Position numbers and translations under genes: made by a program. Source: Brugia malayi (Eukaryota > Nematoda > Chromadorea > Rhabditida > Onchocercidae). From it: a stretch of DNA of 64,000 nucleotides. Location: NCBI RefSeq assembly GCF_000002995.4, contig NW_025062478.1, positions 2,394,001 through 2,458,000 on the forward strand, written 5' to 3'. The notes below the pieces were generated by a model. That model made no database searches, was not told the DNA's origin, and was given only the letters and a program-made list of their open reading frames with translations. Shown here piece after piece: positions 1 to 12,131 of the stretch (position 1 is the first letter of the stretch; each line of letters begins with the position of its first letter).

Positions 1-478
1 AAAATTCTCTAATAGTTACAACAACAAAAAAAAAAAAAAAAATTCTACAAAAGATAAAAAATTAAATTTTCATTTTCATCAAAAATTTTCAAATTTAAAA
101 AAAAAAAAGTTTTTTTTTTTGAAAGTTTGTCAATTTTTTCTTCTAAAACAAAACAATTTTAAAAATAGTTAGAATTCATGCTAATAGTAATTCATTAAAA
201 ATTTTATTTTTTTTTAACATTTGATATTTTATTAATTAAATTGTTGAATACTGCTTATTTTGTTGATCTTTTATTATTCACCGATTATTTCCAATTAACT
301 TTAACTTTTTTTTAAAAAAGATTTTTTGATCATATTACTGTCAATTTTTTCTTTATGACAAAAAAAAAAAATTTGCATAAGTTATAGCAATTGAGAATAG
401 CGTTTGAAATAATTTAAATAATAATAATTAGAAAAGGTAAAAAAATTATCAAAATGAATTCAATAATTTAAAACTTAC

Positions 479-2747
479 AGCTAATGTACTTCGTTCATTT
501 TTAATTGCTTCATCAATGTATGGCGGAAGATTATTTAACATATTTTCAGCAACAATTTGTTGGGTAGGATAAGTTACACAGCGCATCATTTGATCATCCT
601 ATAAAATAATAAAATTTAAAATTATTGATTATTTGCATGATCTATGATCAGTTATAATTAAATATTTATCAATAATCCTTATAAAATAGCTATAAGTAAA
701 GAAATTTCTTATTTAAAAAAAAAAAAAATTTAAAAAAAGGAAAAAATGATTACATGAAAAATAGTTTTGTATGCATCCAACACAGATTCCGGATATTTTG
801 ATCGTTGACGTAAGAATGATTCCACTAATCGACTGAGTTGTGCAATACGAAAAAATATTGCACACTAAAAAAAATTTAAAAAAAAAAAAGAAAGAAATAA
901 CAATTTAATTTATTTTTAAAATTAATTAAATTTAAATTAATGCAAATGTAAGTAAATACAATTGTAGATTAATTTAATTCTAAAACACATATAATTAAAA
1001 TATATTTAAAAGACTAATTTTTTTTAAAAAAAAAGAGCAAGAATAGCATAATTATTGTATTTTAATTTTTTTCCGTTAATTTTAAAGCAATAATAATTTA
1101 ACAACCTGAATCATATCTTGCATTGCAATAGAATCAAATTGAAGTACACCTGCACGCATAAAATGAACTGTTGCTTTAATTGTATGCCAATGAAATGGTA
1201 ATGCTAAATTTTTTATTTTTGATTTTTATCAAATTTAAAATTATGTAAATTGGAATAATTTAATTATAAGCTAATTAATGATAATAATATTATATAACAT
1301 CAAATATATTAGAGTTAAGAAAAAAAAAACTTGTATCAATTTAAATTTTTTTATGTAAATCTGAGTGATATGATAAAGGTAATGTGAACGAGACGTCGTC
1401 ATAAGCGTACGTCATAAGTATGCATTACAAGCACACGTAATATAAGTATACGCTTTTTTTTTTAGCGAGTAGTATTAATTTTGGTGTTTTTGTTGAAATT
1501 GAAAACATTTGAATAATTGAACTCGTTAAAAATGCTATAATAAAAAAATGATTTTTTTATCTTATTTTTTTTAACTTTACTTTTATGTCTAATAAATTTT
1601 CATTTTTAATTACAACTTTAGTGATTTAATTCATTTATTTTTTTTTATATTTTATATAACAATTTAATCAATAATTAATATTATATGAATGGATTATTTA
1701 TATGATCGAATATTATTTCTATATTTTAAATTGTAACTAATTCATCCATCTTTCCTTCAATTAACTACTGAAAATGCTAGATAAATTATTATTCCAATCA
1801 TTTTGCTTTTGTTTACTTTTCTTAGTCACATATTATAAATAAATAAATGATAAAATAATTATACACAACTAACCGGTACAATTCAGGATTGGTGATCGTA
1901 CGCCGGTTTTATTTACAAGTTCATGAATATAAAGTGAATGAGCACAAGCTATTGCTGTATTAATGGTTTCTACTCGATTTTCACCTCTAAAAAATCATTT
2001 TAAATTTATATTGGGTAACTTTAACATTTGCGGCAAATTATGTAAATTTGTTTTGTTTTTTTTTTTAATTTCAGATATATTCAATTTTGTTTACATAATT
2101 TAATTTCAGGTATATTCAATAATTCTACTTACTTATGAAATTTTACTGTTCCACCGGTCCATTTGTTTTTTTCTTGAATTACTGCCGCAGGCTAATAATA
2201 TTAATTTGAGAAAATATGCAAATTATTAATGAATAGAATGATAAGAAGGCTTTAAATTTTAAATTTCAAATTTCAAATATTTCGACATTTTTTTCTTGAA
2301 TTTTTTTCTTCTTTAATTTTGGGATCTTTTTAAAAATTTTAAAGTTTTTTTTTTTTTTTTTTTAAAAAAGAAACTTTAGCTGAGTGTGCTTGTAAACCAT
2401 TTGTTGTAACATTTTGGGCATATAATGTAACCGGATCATTTGCGCTATTTGATATGAAGCGCAAATTTCCTCGCAATGGTATCAATTTGGTTGTTACTGT
2501 TGTTTCATTCTAAAATAAATGAAAAAATAAAATAAATTACCAAAAAACTAAACTAATTAATTACAATTATAATTGTCATTAAAAAATTCCACATTAAAGT
2601 TTAAATTTTTAAATTTATTTGCTAAAAATATAAAAATCAACATAAATTAATGAAATCATATATTAAATAAACATAAATGGTAGAAAAAAAAAATAAAACT
2701 CTACAAAATTGATCAGATGAAAAATGATTTAAAAATTATTTTACCAT
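479..2747 (-). CDS. Unrecognised helical protein, 3'-incomplete (7 coding exons seen)
   Basis: Spliced minus-strand gene read from open frames with matching GT-AG sites and phases. Coding exons in order: 2745-2747 (ATG only), 2375-2509, 2133-2191, 1874-1986, 1106-1203, 754-864, 479-598. The sum is 639 nt (213 codons) without a stop, and the last exon ends at a strong GTAAGT donor, so at least one further exon lies beyond the window. The product looks soluble and largely helical: no signal peptide, transmembrane segment or Cys/His cluster is visible. Recognisable stretches are LPFHWHTIKATVHFM, QLSRLVESFLRQRSKYPES and NMLNNLPPYIDEAIKN. The internal phases (0,0,2,1,0,0) all agree, which supports a real gene. 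The initiator exon contributes only one codon, which is unusual; the true start could lie further upstream. I do not recognise the family and assign no function. Confidence 0.75.
1386..1453. repeat. Short ACGT-containing repeats inside an intron
   Basis: In the intron between exons 1874-1986 and 1106-1203 of the minus-strand gene, several degenerate copies of a block around ATAAGYRTACG follow each other (near 1400, 1414 and 1442), with GACGTCGTC at 1392. The block is clearly richer in GC than its flanks. It is a short decayed tandem repeat or an intronic binding-site cluster; the sequence alone does not decide. Confidence 0.4.
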
Positions 2748-3625
2748 AATTGTATTTCACAAATATTTTACAATTTCACTCCACCGCTCACTGAATGATA
2801 ATGCGAACACAATAAATTGAAAACTGTAAAGAAATTATATTAGAAATTATTTTATGCAAATTAATATTTTAATTTAATATGCAAAAAAGAAAAAAAAATT
2901 TTCTTTCATTGTACAAATAAGAATAGGAATTAGTGTAAATTTTTTTATAAATTGAAACGAATTTAATTAAAATAAATTTAAGTGATGCTAGAAAATAACA
3001 CTGGGATTATTTCGATATTTTAAATAAAATATTAAAAAAGTGATTGTAAAAAAAAAAAAAAAAAAAACCAATATATTAGGGAAATTGATTATGAAATAAA
3101 ACTTTTATTAATTAATAAAACTTAATAAAACGATATGCTAATCAATAAAATTGTCTAAATTGAATTAATCATTTAAATTGTTGTTTAAATGTTATTTGAA
3201 TTAATTAGACACTATAAAAATGTTGAAAAGTAATAAATAATCCCAAAAAAGTTGCAAAACTGTAAATAGCTTTTTTTTTTTTTTTGCTAGAATAATATTA
3301 TAGTTAAAATTGAAAGCTAAAGTTAGAATTAATTAAAATTAAAGAGTAAATGATGTTTTTCTTAAAATACGTTAATATGCGAAATTTAATAATGAGAACA
3401 AAAATTATTTTTATATTTGGACAAATTTATAACCTTTTTAATTAATTGTATTTTATGAGAAAAATTTTTAAATTCTTTCAAAAAATAATTTATGTTTGTT
3501 GTTATCGATGCTAATTGATTGTTTATCTGAAATTTTTTTCTTTTTCCTAAAAATTTCATTTCATTCCTATTGTTGTTTACTCCGATACCATCAATTTAGT
3601 CTCATTTTCCCTTAACATCACTCAT

Positions 3626-3657
3626 TGACCTCATTCACCTTTGACCTTTTCGGGTCA
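3626..3657. promoter_or_regulatory. Candidate nuclear receptor element, copy 1
   Basis: TGACCT at 3626-3631, TCACCT at 3635-3640, TGACCT at 3642-3647, then GGGTCA at 3652-3657. The last two form an everted repeat with a 4-base spacer (ER4); the earlier pairs are direct-repeat-like. AGGTCA half-sites are the established binding unit of nuclear receptors, a family strongly expanded in nematodes. Binding itself is inference. Confidence 0.4.
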
Positions 3658-3833
3658 TTTCTTTGATGCTTTAAAGAACAGAAAAAGATTGTTAATTTGA
3701 AATCCTTTTCTTTTTCCTAAAAATTTCATTTCATTCTTATTGCTAAAAATATAAAAAGTAAATAACAATTTGCTTCGATAGTATCAATTTATTTTTTTTT
3801 TTCCTTAAAATTATTTCTTGACTTCTTCACCTT

Positions 3834-3849
3834 TGACCTTATCGGATCA
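3834..3849. promoter_or_regulatory. Candidate nuclear receptor element, copy 2 (ER4)
   Basis: TGACCT at 3834-3839 and GGATCA at 3844-3849 with a 4-base spacer, at the equivalent place in the second repeat copy. The second half-site has one substitution relative to copy 1. Confidence 0.35.
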
Positions 3850-3993
3850 TTTCTTTGATGCTTTAAAGAACAAAAAAGAATTGTTAATCTGAAATCCTTT
3901 TCTTTTTCCCGAAAATTTCATTCCATTCCCTTTCCTTCTATTGTTATTTACTCCGATACCATCAATTCATTTTTTTTACCTAACATTATTCCT

Positions 3994-4026
3994 TGACCTC
4001 ATTCACCTTTGACCTTTTCTGGGTCA
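3994..4026. promoter_or_regulatory. Candidate nuclear receptor element, copy 3 (ER5)
   Basis: TGACCT at 3994-3999, TGACCT at 4010-4015 and GGGTCA at 4021-4026. One extra base makes the everted spacer 5 rather than 4. It lies at the equivalent place in the third repeat copy. Confidence 0.35.
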
Positions 4027-4689
4027 TTTCTTTGATGCTTTAAAGAAAAAAAAAACTCATACACTAGTAGCAACATAAATTCTCCTTTCTCTTCGTTCTT
4101 AATTACTTCTGCTGTAAACAACTGTGTTTCACGTGGGTTTCTCTTGTTCTCACGTAACGCAATAATAACGTATGACGTCACTCAAAACTACCTTATCTTC
4201 CCACACATATCTTTGTCGGTAAATATCAATGGAAATCTCCGAACTGTACATTACGTGAAGAAGAGATATGAGAAAGTGAATGATAAAGGAGAGAATGAGA
4301 CAACGTGAGAAATGAAAAAGAGAATATGGGAGGCAGAGATATTATTAGCGACAGGTGTTACTACCTGAATTACTTAATTACTTTAATGGTACTTGCGTAC
4401 GTGTGCATGTGGGGATTATCTTTCGGCGAATTATTTAACACATATTTCTTACATTCATTTTGTAATTCATTTAGATAATTATTGTAGGAATGTTTTTCTT
4501 TTTTTTTGGATAGGAATTTGGATACTCATTTAATTGTCACATATGGCCATTAATGACAGTGAACTTAAATTTGACCCTATGGCAAATTTGTATATTAAAT
4601 AGTATTTAAATAGGATAGTTCAGGTCATGAAATGGTTGTGGTATAGTATGGATTAAATTTCAGAAGTATATCTGTAAATAATAATATAT

Positions 4690-5420
4690 CGTTTTTAGAA
4701 TATGCAAATTTTAATCTACTTATATATGCAAATTTTTAGTATATTTCGATTGAAAATCTAAAATTTTAGCTCATTTTTCTATGAGTAAATTGTAATAGAA
4801 GTAAACCATGAAATGTGAATTGTTTCTGTGACAAATTTGTACACTGAATGATATTTGATTCAGTATTAGTATTTGGGTTCAGTATTTAATTCAATAATGT
4901 AATTCACTAGTAGGTCACTTTATTAAGTACTACACTAATGATTGATTTTAAGTATTACATTAAGGAGTCATAGCTATATCCCTATTTTTACTTTTTTATT
5001 TGGCATGCTTGGAATATGCAAATATGGTTCAGTTCTTTTTTTTTGCGAACAAAAAAGAATGGTGCGTGAATTGACAAGTTTGTACATTGATTGATAAAGT
5101 AATTAAGATCACAGAATAATATATTTTAGTATCAATATGTGAATTTTTGTGATAGCTTTCGTTGGGAAATTTAGTACTTTAGCTTTTTCTTCAGTTAATA
5201 AATGTAATAGTCGTATTATATTAAGAATTGACTGTTGTTCATAAGTATACCTGTAAATAGTATTTATTGTGTTATTTTTTGTAATACTTAGCATATTTGG
5301 AATATGTGAATTTTTAATATATTTTGATGGAAAATTTAATTACTTCAAGTTTTTCTTCGTTGATAAACGTAAGCATTAACATGAATTATAACTATAATAA
5401 GTTTGTACATTTGTTGTTGA
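4690..5420. repeat. Diverged repeats, ~165-430 bp period
   Basis: Three related blocks begin near 4699, 5132 and 5297. Each has ATATGYRAATTTTT, then TTCGATTGAAAATCTA or TTTGATGGAAAATTTA, then a TTTAGCT..TTTTTCT..GATAAA segment. A second shared motif, AAGTTTGTACATT, recurs near 4829, 5077 and 5400. Divergence is high, so this is an old tandem duplication rather than an active element. Confidence 0.45.
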
Positions 5421-5709
5421 AATAATTAACGTCACGGATTAGCTAGAGAGTATTGAATATTGTTCGTAAGGATATCAGTATGTTGTATCATATCAGTCTT
5501 ATATTAATAATGCATTCAGGTTATTCGTTGCGTCATATTTTCTGTATAGTTACGTGTAGAGTATGCTATATTTTCCGGAAGAGAACATCAGATATTGTTC
5601 TATCTATGGTTATGTTAGCTAGGATCTATTCACTGAATTCAAATCTGATTTAGTTAAGCAATGATTAGTTTAGTTTTACTTTACATGAAAAAGTAATAAT
5701 TTCAAATGA

Positions 5710-5721
5710 AGGTCAGGGTCA
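5710..5721. promoter_or_regulatory. Candidate DR0 nuclear receptor site
   Basis: AGGTCA immediately followed by GGGTCA, a direct repeat with no spacer, about 340 bp upstream of the RING gene start. The form is known for some orphan receptors; binding is inferred only from sequence. Confidence 0.3.
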
Positions 5722-6057
5722 CTAAGGTCTGGCATGTCAGCAGCCCATTAAAATTATATTGACATTGTCAGCATTTTTTCTTCGTTATACCACGTCACTG
5801 AACTCAGATGTTTATATTTTAGCAATTTATTTATCTGTTTCCGCTTATATAGCGTTATGTTTTATTATGTAACGAACACGAAACTTATTTGTTCTAGTCT
5901 TCATTTTTCAGTAACAAATTTTCGTATTTGAATCAGTGTAATGAATGTTTTATTGCCTGTCTTTTTCAGATTCTTCTTTTTCGGATGCTTCTTTTTTATC
6001 GATTTCTTCATGACATTAGCAGATTTTTTTCTTAGTAAATATTCATCGTCAAAAAAA

Positions 6058-9000
6058 ATGACTGAGGAGGACGACAACTGTGATGAATTCTTGTTAGAAG
6101 CAATGATTTGTTCGATTTGTTTTACGGTCAGTGTATATGTATATCCATATCAAAATTATGCATATGTTACAGTAAACAAAGGATGCGGATAGAATAGTTA
6201 GACTAAATATTTAGCAAATCTTAGTAGATTAAGTATAAAATTAAAATATATTCGTTTGTATGTGCGAATATTCTTTTTTTCTTTTTTTTTATAAATCTTA
6301 AAGATATTTGATGAGCCGAAACAGCTACAATGTGGTCATTCATTTTGTGCCTTATGTATCGATCAGCTGTGTAAGGATGTGGGACAGGAATATACCTGTC
6401 CCTTATGTCGTGCACATTTTACAATTCCACCAGTGATCAATTATTCCTTAAAAGGTTAGCGTTTCATATAAATCCTTTTCTTCTTTCTGTCTTTTTGGTT
6501 TTCTTTGGAACTTTTTGAAGTGAAATAGTTGACTGGATAGACAATCTTATAACGTTTCTTTTTTCTTTCCAGAATACAATCAAATTTAAATTACTTGTTT
6601 TAGGTTCAAAGAGAAGAAAAAAAGAAGTAAAATAAGATTATAGGAGAAAGGAAATGAGCCAGCTAAGCTTTCAGTTTAGTATTAGAGATGAAGCGTGATA
6701 TAAGTTAAAAGAGTTATCATCAAGTATTAAGTTAAAATAATATATTGATTTTTCTGAAGCAGGGAAAATTTTCTAGGCCTTGTATCTCGGATAAAAGAAA
6801 GAGATGCTATGATTAAACATTGTCAGCAGTGTTTGAGAATTACAAAACCAGAAGATCAATATTGCTGTGATGATTGCGATCATATTGATAGAATAGAGGT
6901 GCCGATCCTTTCTAATAAGGAATAATGAACTGATGAGTATATAACAGTGGAGTTGATAATTGTTATATATAAAAGTTGTTTATTTTTATTTCATTTTATT
7001 TTTCCTTTGTGTAGTCAATGAGATGGTAAGTTTGTAGGACAGGAAAATTCTTATCAGAGAGAACACTGGAACCTATATTAGACAAATTAATTTGTGTTAA
7101 TTAGTTGGAGCTTTGCAACTTGGAGTTTTGAACATAATACTTTTGATAAAGTTATAAAGTTAAGAGATGTGTGCAAACAAATTCATGTAAACATATGCTT
7201 TGTAAATAATATTATTGCTTGTCTTGATAAAAGTGTCACAGGTGTAGATGATGATTATCATGAAGAGAGATGAATTCATTTGTATCTTTGGATTTAAATT
7301 TTTGAGCACGTTCGTTGCGGTTTGTGTGTAATAAATGGTCATGCTAAGATGGGTCACACTGTATCAAAGTATGGCGAATCAAAGGAACGAGTTAAAACAG
7401 CTCGGCAAATACTTCAAGAAATGGTCACTGAATCTCTACAAATTTTGAATGAATGTCAAAAATTGGTGACTGATCGTATCAGTTGTATTGAGGATTTGTT
7501 TAAGGTTTGTTTCGATTATAAATTGTACTAAATACTATCTATAAAAAAAACAAAAAAACAAAAGAATTTCGTGAAAAAATATGATTTTTTTTTCATTATT
7601 TGAGTGGATAATTTATGAAGTGTAAGTTGAGAAAATGTCTGATAAGAAAAAAATATGTTCTTTTGACATAAGTATTTCAGTTATTGGAGGAGCAGCGTGC
7701 ACAGTTTCAAGCATTAGAAATATCACTGAATAATGATGAATTTATATCAAAAAACGATATTGATATGAAATTAGAACACGCTCGACGATTGCGTGAAATT
7801 TACACGCGAGTTTGTTGCTTGACGTTATTCAGATTATATATAGGAACAGTTAATAAAGAAATATTTTAAAAAGATAAATAATTTGCTTAGTTTATTTGAA
7901 ATATTGGTTTTTTCACTGTAATTCGGTTTAAAAAAGGCGTAAAATCAAGCTATAGTACTCAACTATTAGGCATAAAGATGGAGAATTGTCTGACATTCGT
8001 ATCTATTATGTTTGAGTATTGAATCTTATGTTCTCTTTTCAAGTTGTATTATTCTGACTTTTATGAAGTGGACATTATAGGACAGTATTGTGCTGTCATA
8101 ATATTTTTTTTTTCATCAGTAAATTATTTGTAGAATAGTAATATTTATTGACTCAGAACAGTAATATTGAATCTTATATTGACCCTTTTTCCAGTTAAAA
8201 TTTTGATCTCCAAACAAATGTAAATGACTGAATGATGACGAGATTTTTTTTTGTCATTAATATTTCTGTTATTAATTGTCCAATATCAATTTTTTTTCAT
8301 CATATGTTATTAGTGGAGTAGTAAGATGAATGAAATCAGAAGACTTAAGAATTGATCTATATCTGTGGCAGCATAAATACTTATATTCCGGATGTTTTGT
8401 TTAGATAATTATTTTATTTTAGACTACATCCGAATTTGCTACACTGATGAATACTATGTTCAGCAAAATTGCAGCAATAACAGAAAGGACAGGCGTGGAA
8501 TTGGCAAGTCAAACTGCATATAAAGATGTAGCTGACAAAAATGAATTTACTACACAATCCGCGCAGTAAATTATTCTTCAATATTTTTAGCCATGTTGAA
8601 TGTATCAAAAAAAAAAAAAAAAAAATTATTAAATTATAGTTTGTCAAACAAACTCTATAATTTTGTACAATACATTTTCTAATATAACTAATATTGCATT
8701 AATAACTTATTACTTTGTCGCTGTAGTTACGTATAACTCTTGGATTCATAAATAACTTCACAGCATTGTTTTATTAAATTGCTTTGAAACTTAAGTTTTA
8801 TTTTTCTTTTTATTTTTCATACAATTATCTATTTTTATTTCTTATACATCTATAAGTTGTTAAAGTAAAAATATATTACAAATTGATATATGTAATAAAT
8901 GGAAATAAGTTTTTTAGTCGTGTAGATTTTAATATTTCTTTAGTATTAAAGTTAATTTCAGAGAGCAAACACAATCATGGTTTGAATATCAGCGAAATGG

Positions 9001-9190
9001 ACGTGTTAGTGCATTATGCTCAGTTATAGCACGCAGAAATGCTGCTATAGCTCGACGTCATCTCATAACGTTCAGTGAGAGCTCTGATTCTGAACTAAGT
9101 ATGGATATGACGTCATCATCATCGTCTACAGCATCTTTCACATCTTTACCCATATCAAATAATCAGGCTATCTTAGCTCATCAAACTTGA
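6058..9190 (+). CDS. TRIM-like RING finger / B-box / coiled-coil protein (probable E3 ubiquitin ligase)
   Basis: Seven exons: 6058-6126, 6304-6454, 6777-6898, 7307-7504, 7681-7809, 8423-8565, 8962-9190; 1041 nt, 346 aa, phases consistent throughout. A C3HC4 RING is visible at residues 18-58 (C18, C21, C33, H35, C38, C41, C55, C58; core CGHSFCALC and CPLC), split by intron 1. A B-box-like set follows (C89, C92, C104, C107, C118, C121, H126, H131), then a predicted coiled coil (about 135-260) and a Ser-rich tail. No NHL, SPRY or other C-terminal substrate domain is seen. RING-B-box-coiled-coil proteins are E3 ubiquitin ligases. ATG 6058 is chosen because acceptor-like sites sit just upstream; an in-frame ATG at 5941 would add a Phe-rich stretch with no family support. 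AATAAA lies at 9233. The same-strand mL49 gene starts 673 bp downstream. Confidence 0.85.
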
Positions 9191-9232
9191 TTAATTTTGT
9201 GGAAATATAATGATTTATTAATTTTTTAGATA

Positions 9233-9238
9233 AATAAA
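9233..9238 (+). terminator. Poly(A) signal of RING gene
   Basis: Canonical AATAAA 43 bases after the stop codon of the RING/B-box gene, in an otherwise plain AT-rich trailer. Confidence 0.5.
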
Positions 9239-9862
9239 GTAGTTTATAAAAGTTCAATTAGCATCATATTAAAAAAAAAAAAAATGTAAAGAGCTTGTAA
9301 ATACAAATTTTTACAGATTATTTTGAGGAATGTGATTTAGTTTATGCTCCGATATTTTATTTTTGCTCTTGGTAGAATTTTGATGCTTGTTATCAGTTTT
9401 CGTAATAATAATTTTTGATATATTCACGTTTAATACATTGAAAAATATAACCGTAATTTTAAATAATCATCATTTGTTCAAATCAGTATATTTATCCATC
9501 ATTTCTGTGATTAATTAAATATGGTACTGTAATTAAATTCCATAATGCACTCGATACTTTGATCTTTATGGTATAAATTTATGATGTAAATTGCATAGCT
9601 TTGTTTAATATCTTATAAAAATTTTTCTCATATTTGAATCGTCTGAAATTCTATATTTCTGCTTTTTGTAAATGTATTTTTTTTTTTTTTTTTAACTCCT
9701 GCTCAGTTGTAATGATTAGCAAAAATTCTTAAGATGTTTAATATATTAAAGGAATTCATTGTGTTAATATTAAAAAAAATTGGAGAATAGAAAAGATTTA
9801 AATGTAAGCTTTCGATGTAGCAAGGATGTTCTCAATTTCACATGAAGATTTAAGAAAGTTTT

Positions 9863-11171
9863 ATGTTACGACATTCTTTGAAACGAATCAGAAATGTTGT
9901 GTTAACAAAATATCCTTGTCGAAAAGAAAATGTCACAACATCAAGTGGTGAAGTTTGGGATGATCCATGGCAAGCTGCTATATCAAAAACAGGTATAAAT
10001 TTTTGTTGTGAATTAACATTTTACCTTGAGAATATCATTTTGTTTTATTTATATCATTTGTTTTATCAGTTTAAGGATACGAACATTTGTTGTCATTCTT
10101 TATTACAATAAATTGTCTTTTTCATTTAAGTTTAAAATTCTTCTAGCTAATAAATTCTGCGATTTTTGTTAGTTTATTTTGTTGCTTCACTTTTTTTTTT
10201 TCTATTATCAATCATAAAATTTAACATATTTTTGCTTGATCATAAATTAAATGCACAGAGAGTTATTTTAGAGCATACGCGAAGTAAAGCAGTTGAGATA
10301 TCAGTTGATTGGAAGTATGTAGAAAGGCTTATGCCAAAGAAATTGATACCTGATGTGCCGAACCATGATACATATCCAACACCTAGTGGATGGAGACCAC
10401 CAAAACGTATGATTTTTTCTTGATTTTTCTTTTTTCTTTTCTTGGTGGCAATTTTAGGAAATCAATTTTACCTAATAATTGATTTCCAGCTCGACCAGAT
10501 CTAACATTTTACGTAGAGCGAAATCGTGATCATTTGTTACCACTTTATTTGGAAACGAGGAGAGATCAATTAGATCCAAAGACATTAGAGTTTGAATATG
10601 TTGAATTGGTACTGGTGAAAGGAATTCATGGCGATATATTCGTATGTTCTTCTTTTCTTTTTCGTTTCATTTCTAATAATTTATAGTTATTACATCCTAT
10701 TTATGTTTACTGTCAGTAGAAAACTTTTCTGCATAACAATATGAATCAGTTTTTTTACATTCAATAAATTTCTTTAGTTATGATATTTGAAATTGGTTAG
10801 TTTGGTTAGATCTGAATCAAATATTTAGATCTAAGTGATTTTATTTTTTTTTTTTTTTTTGAAAAATCAACTAATAAGTAACTCTCGAAAAAATTTTCTG
10901 TAGGATATCATATGCATTGTAATATACGTCATTTTTTGTTCTGTAACATTTCCAATAAAGCAGACTTTTGTGAAATTTCCAGAAAATTAATCATTCTCTT
11001 ACATTTAAAAAGATTTGTATTAAGGAATGTGAAAAAAAGATGCGAGAATATTTGGAAGAATATTTGCATCATCCGATTGCAACGCATGTTGATGAGCTGA
11101 AAGGATTCATTCGAATAAAAGGTGCTGATCGTGCTGTCGTTGAACAGTGTTTGTATGACTTTGGTTTTTGA
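9863..11171 (+). CDS. mrpl-49: Mitochondrial large-subunit ribosomal protein mL49
   Basis: Four exons: 9863-9992, 10263-10406, 10490-10641, 11025-11171; 573 nt, 190 aa. It matches the mL49/IMG2 family along its length: YVERLMPKKLIPDVPNHD, the signature YPTPSGWRPPK at about residues 81-91, LPLYLETRRD, VKGIHGDIF, and a C-terminal GFIRIKG block ending in LYDFGF. The N-terminus (MLRHSLKRIRNVVLTKY) is basic and lacks acidic residues for about 20 positions, as expected of a mitochondrial targeting peptide. It is somewhat longer than vertebrate mL49 (about 166 aa). Intron 1 uses an acceptor ending CAGAGAG; the earlier CAG would break the frame. AATAAA at 11189, only 18 bases after the stop, marks a very short 3' UTR. 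Role: component of the mitoribosome large subunit. Confidence 0.93.
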
Positions 11172-11188
11172 ATTGTTGAAGTTTAGAG

Positions 11189-11194
11189 AATAAA
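11189..11194 (+). terminator. Poly(A) signal of mL49 gene
   Basis: AATAAA 18 bases after the mL49 stop codon. About 930 bases of non-coding DNA follow before the next same-strand gene; nothing else is recognisable in 11195-12110. Confidence 0.55.
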
Positions 11195-12131
11195 TATTAT
11201 TTTCAATTGAGAGACGTGCAATCATTTTCTTTAAATGAAAAGTTAATATTTCTCATGAAAACGATTTTTCAATGTCCAACGCAATCCATTTATATGCCTT
11301 CATCTTTTCGATATTGCAATGAAGTGATCGTAAAAAAAGTTAAGCTAAACGTGAAGGAAGGGCTCCGGTTTTCCTTTCTGCTCATATTTGGATAGTATTA
11401 TGTAGCAAATATGTTTTAAAATGAAGTTGGAGTTGTCATTAGGTCTTTTAGTCGTCATTAGATCGAAGTAGACATTATTATTATTAAGTAAATTATTATT
11501 ATTAAGTTAAACGAGATTTTGGAAGGTTAAAATTTAGCCAATTGATTACATTACTTGGATTTGTTGCAAAGATTGACTAAAATGGACAAAAAGAGGAAAA
11601 AAGAAGGTGTAACTTTTTTTGTGTGGCAATGGAGTAATAATAAAGTTTGTTCGTTAAAAGATGTTGTTCAGGTGTCTAAGAGTTAAATTAAAATTAAATT
11701 AATGTAAGAGAAAATGGATGTAGAAATTCTGCAAGCTAATAATTTTTGATAAGCATAAATTGAAATTTGTGAATCTTTACGTTTGACACACGTCACGTAA
11801 GCTAATTTTCTTAGCTTGATATTATATGATTACATCATTTTTGTTGTATTTCTTGAATGCAATAAAAACTTGCTCACTTAATTTTATCATTACTGTTGCA
11901 GGTTGAAAAATCATATTCAAACAATCATATTAAAATTATGCTGCTCAGATATCATATCAACTTATGCTTCTTATCAGCATTTCATTTATACGTTACATTT
12001 GCGCTAATGTCATATTTCACTTAGCAAATTAGCATATTTGCATTTTACGCTGTTTCATGTTAACATGTAATATTTTCAGGCTACTTTTTTTTTTTGTCCT
12101 TAATATTATATCGCTGTGTTATAGTTCTTTA

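Larger units (their letters stand above)
3528..4050. repeat. Three tandem ~165-190 bp repeats with nuclear-receptor-like half-sites
   Basis: Three consecutive copies start near 3528, 3697 and 3889. Each begins CTGAAATCCTTTTCTTTTTC or similar and runs to TTTGATGCTTTAAAGAA. The best-conserved part of every copy is the end, with TTGACCT, TTCACCTTTGACCT and then GGGTCA or GGATCA. Middle parts have diverged, including a short insertion in copy 2. The preserved half-sites amid diverged spacers suggest selection on the motif or simply recent expansion of that end. Confidence 0.75.
2748..6057. other. Divergent intergenic region of about 3.3 kb
   Basis: This separates the minus-strand gene (start 2747) from the plus-strand RING gene (start 6058) and should hold both promoters. 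2.75-3.5 kb is plain AT-rich DNA with poly-T/poly-A runs. 3.53-4.05 kb holds three tandem repeats described separately. 4.10-4.45 kb is richer in GC with CACGTG at 4131, TATGACGTCACTC (a CRE-type TGACGTCA) near 4168 and GCGTACGTG near 4396. 4.70-5.42 kb holds diverged repeats. I see no convincing gene here; the short open frames lack splice support. Confidence 0.6.

Noticed and set aside
1..478. Search for the missing 3' exon of the first gene
   Set aside because: No acceptor followed by a convincing coding stretch was found on the minus strand here, so the exon most likely lies before the window.
5941..6057. In-frame upstream extension of the RING protein (Phe-rich N-terminus)
   Set aside because: Low-complexity TTC/TTT run with internal acceptor-like AGs; TRIM-type proteins start close to the RING, so ATG 6058 is preferred.
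6221..6415. Minus-strand 64-codon frame over the RING exon
   Set aside because: It is the shadow of the RING-coding exon at 6304-6454.
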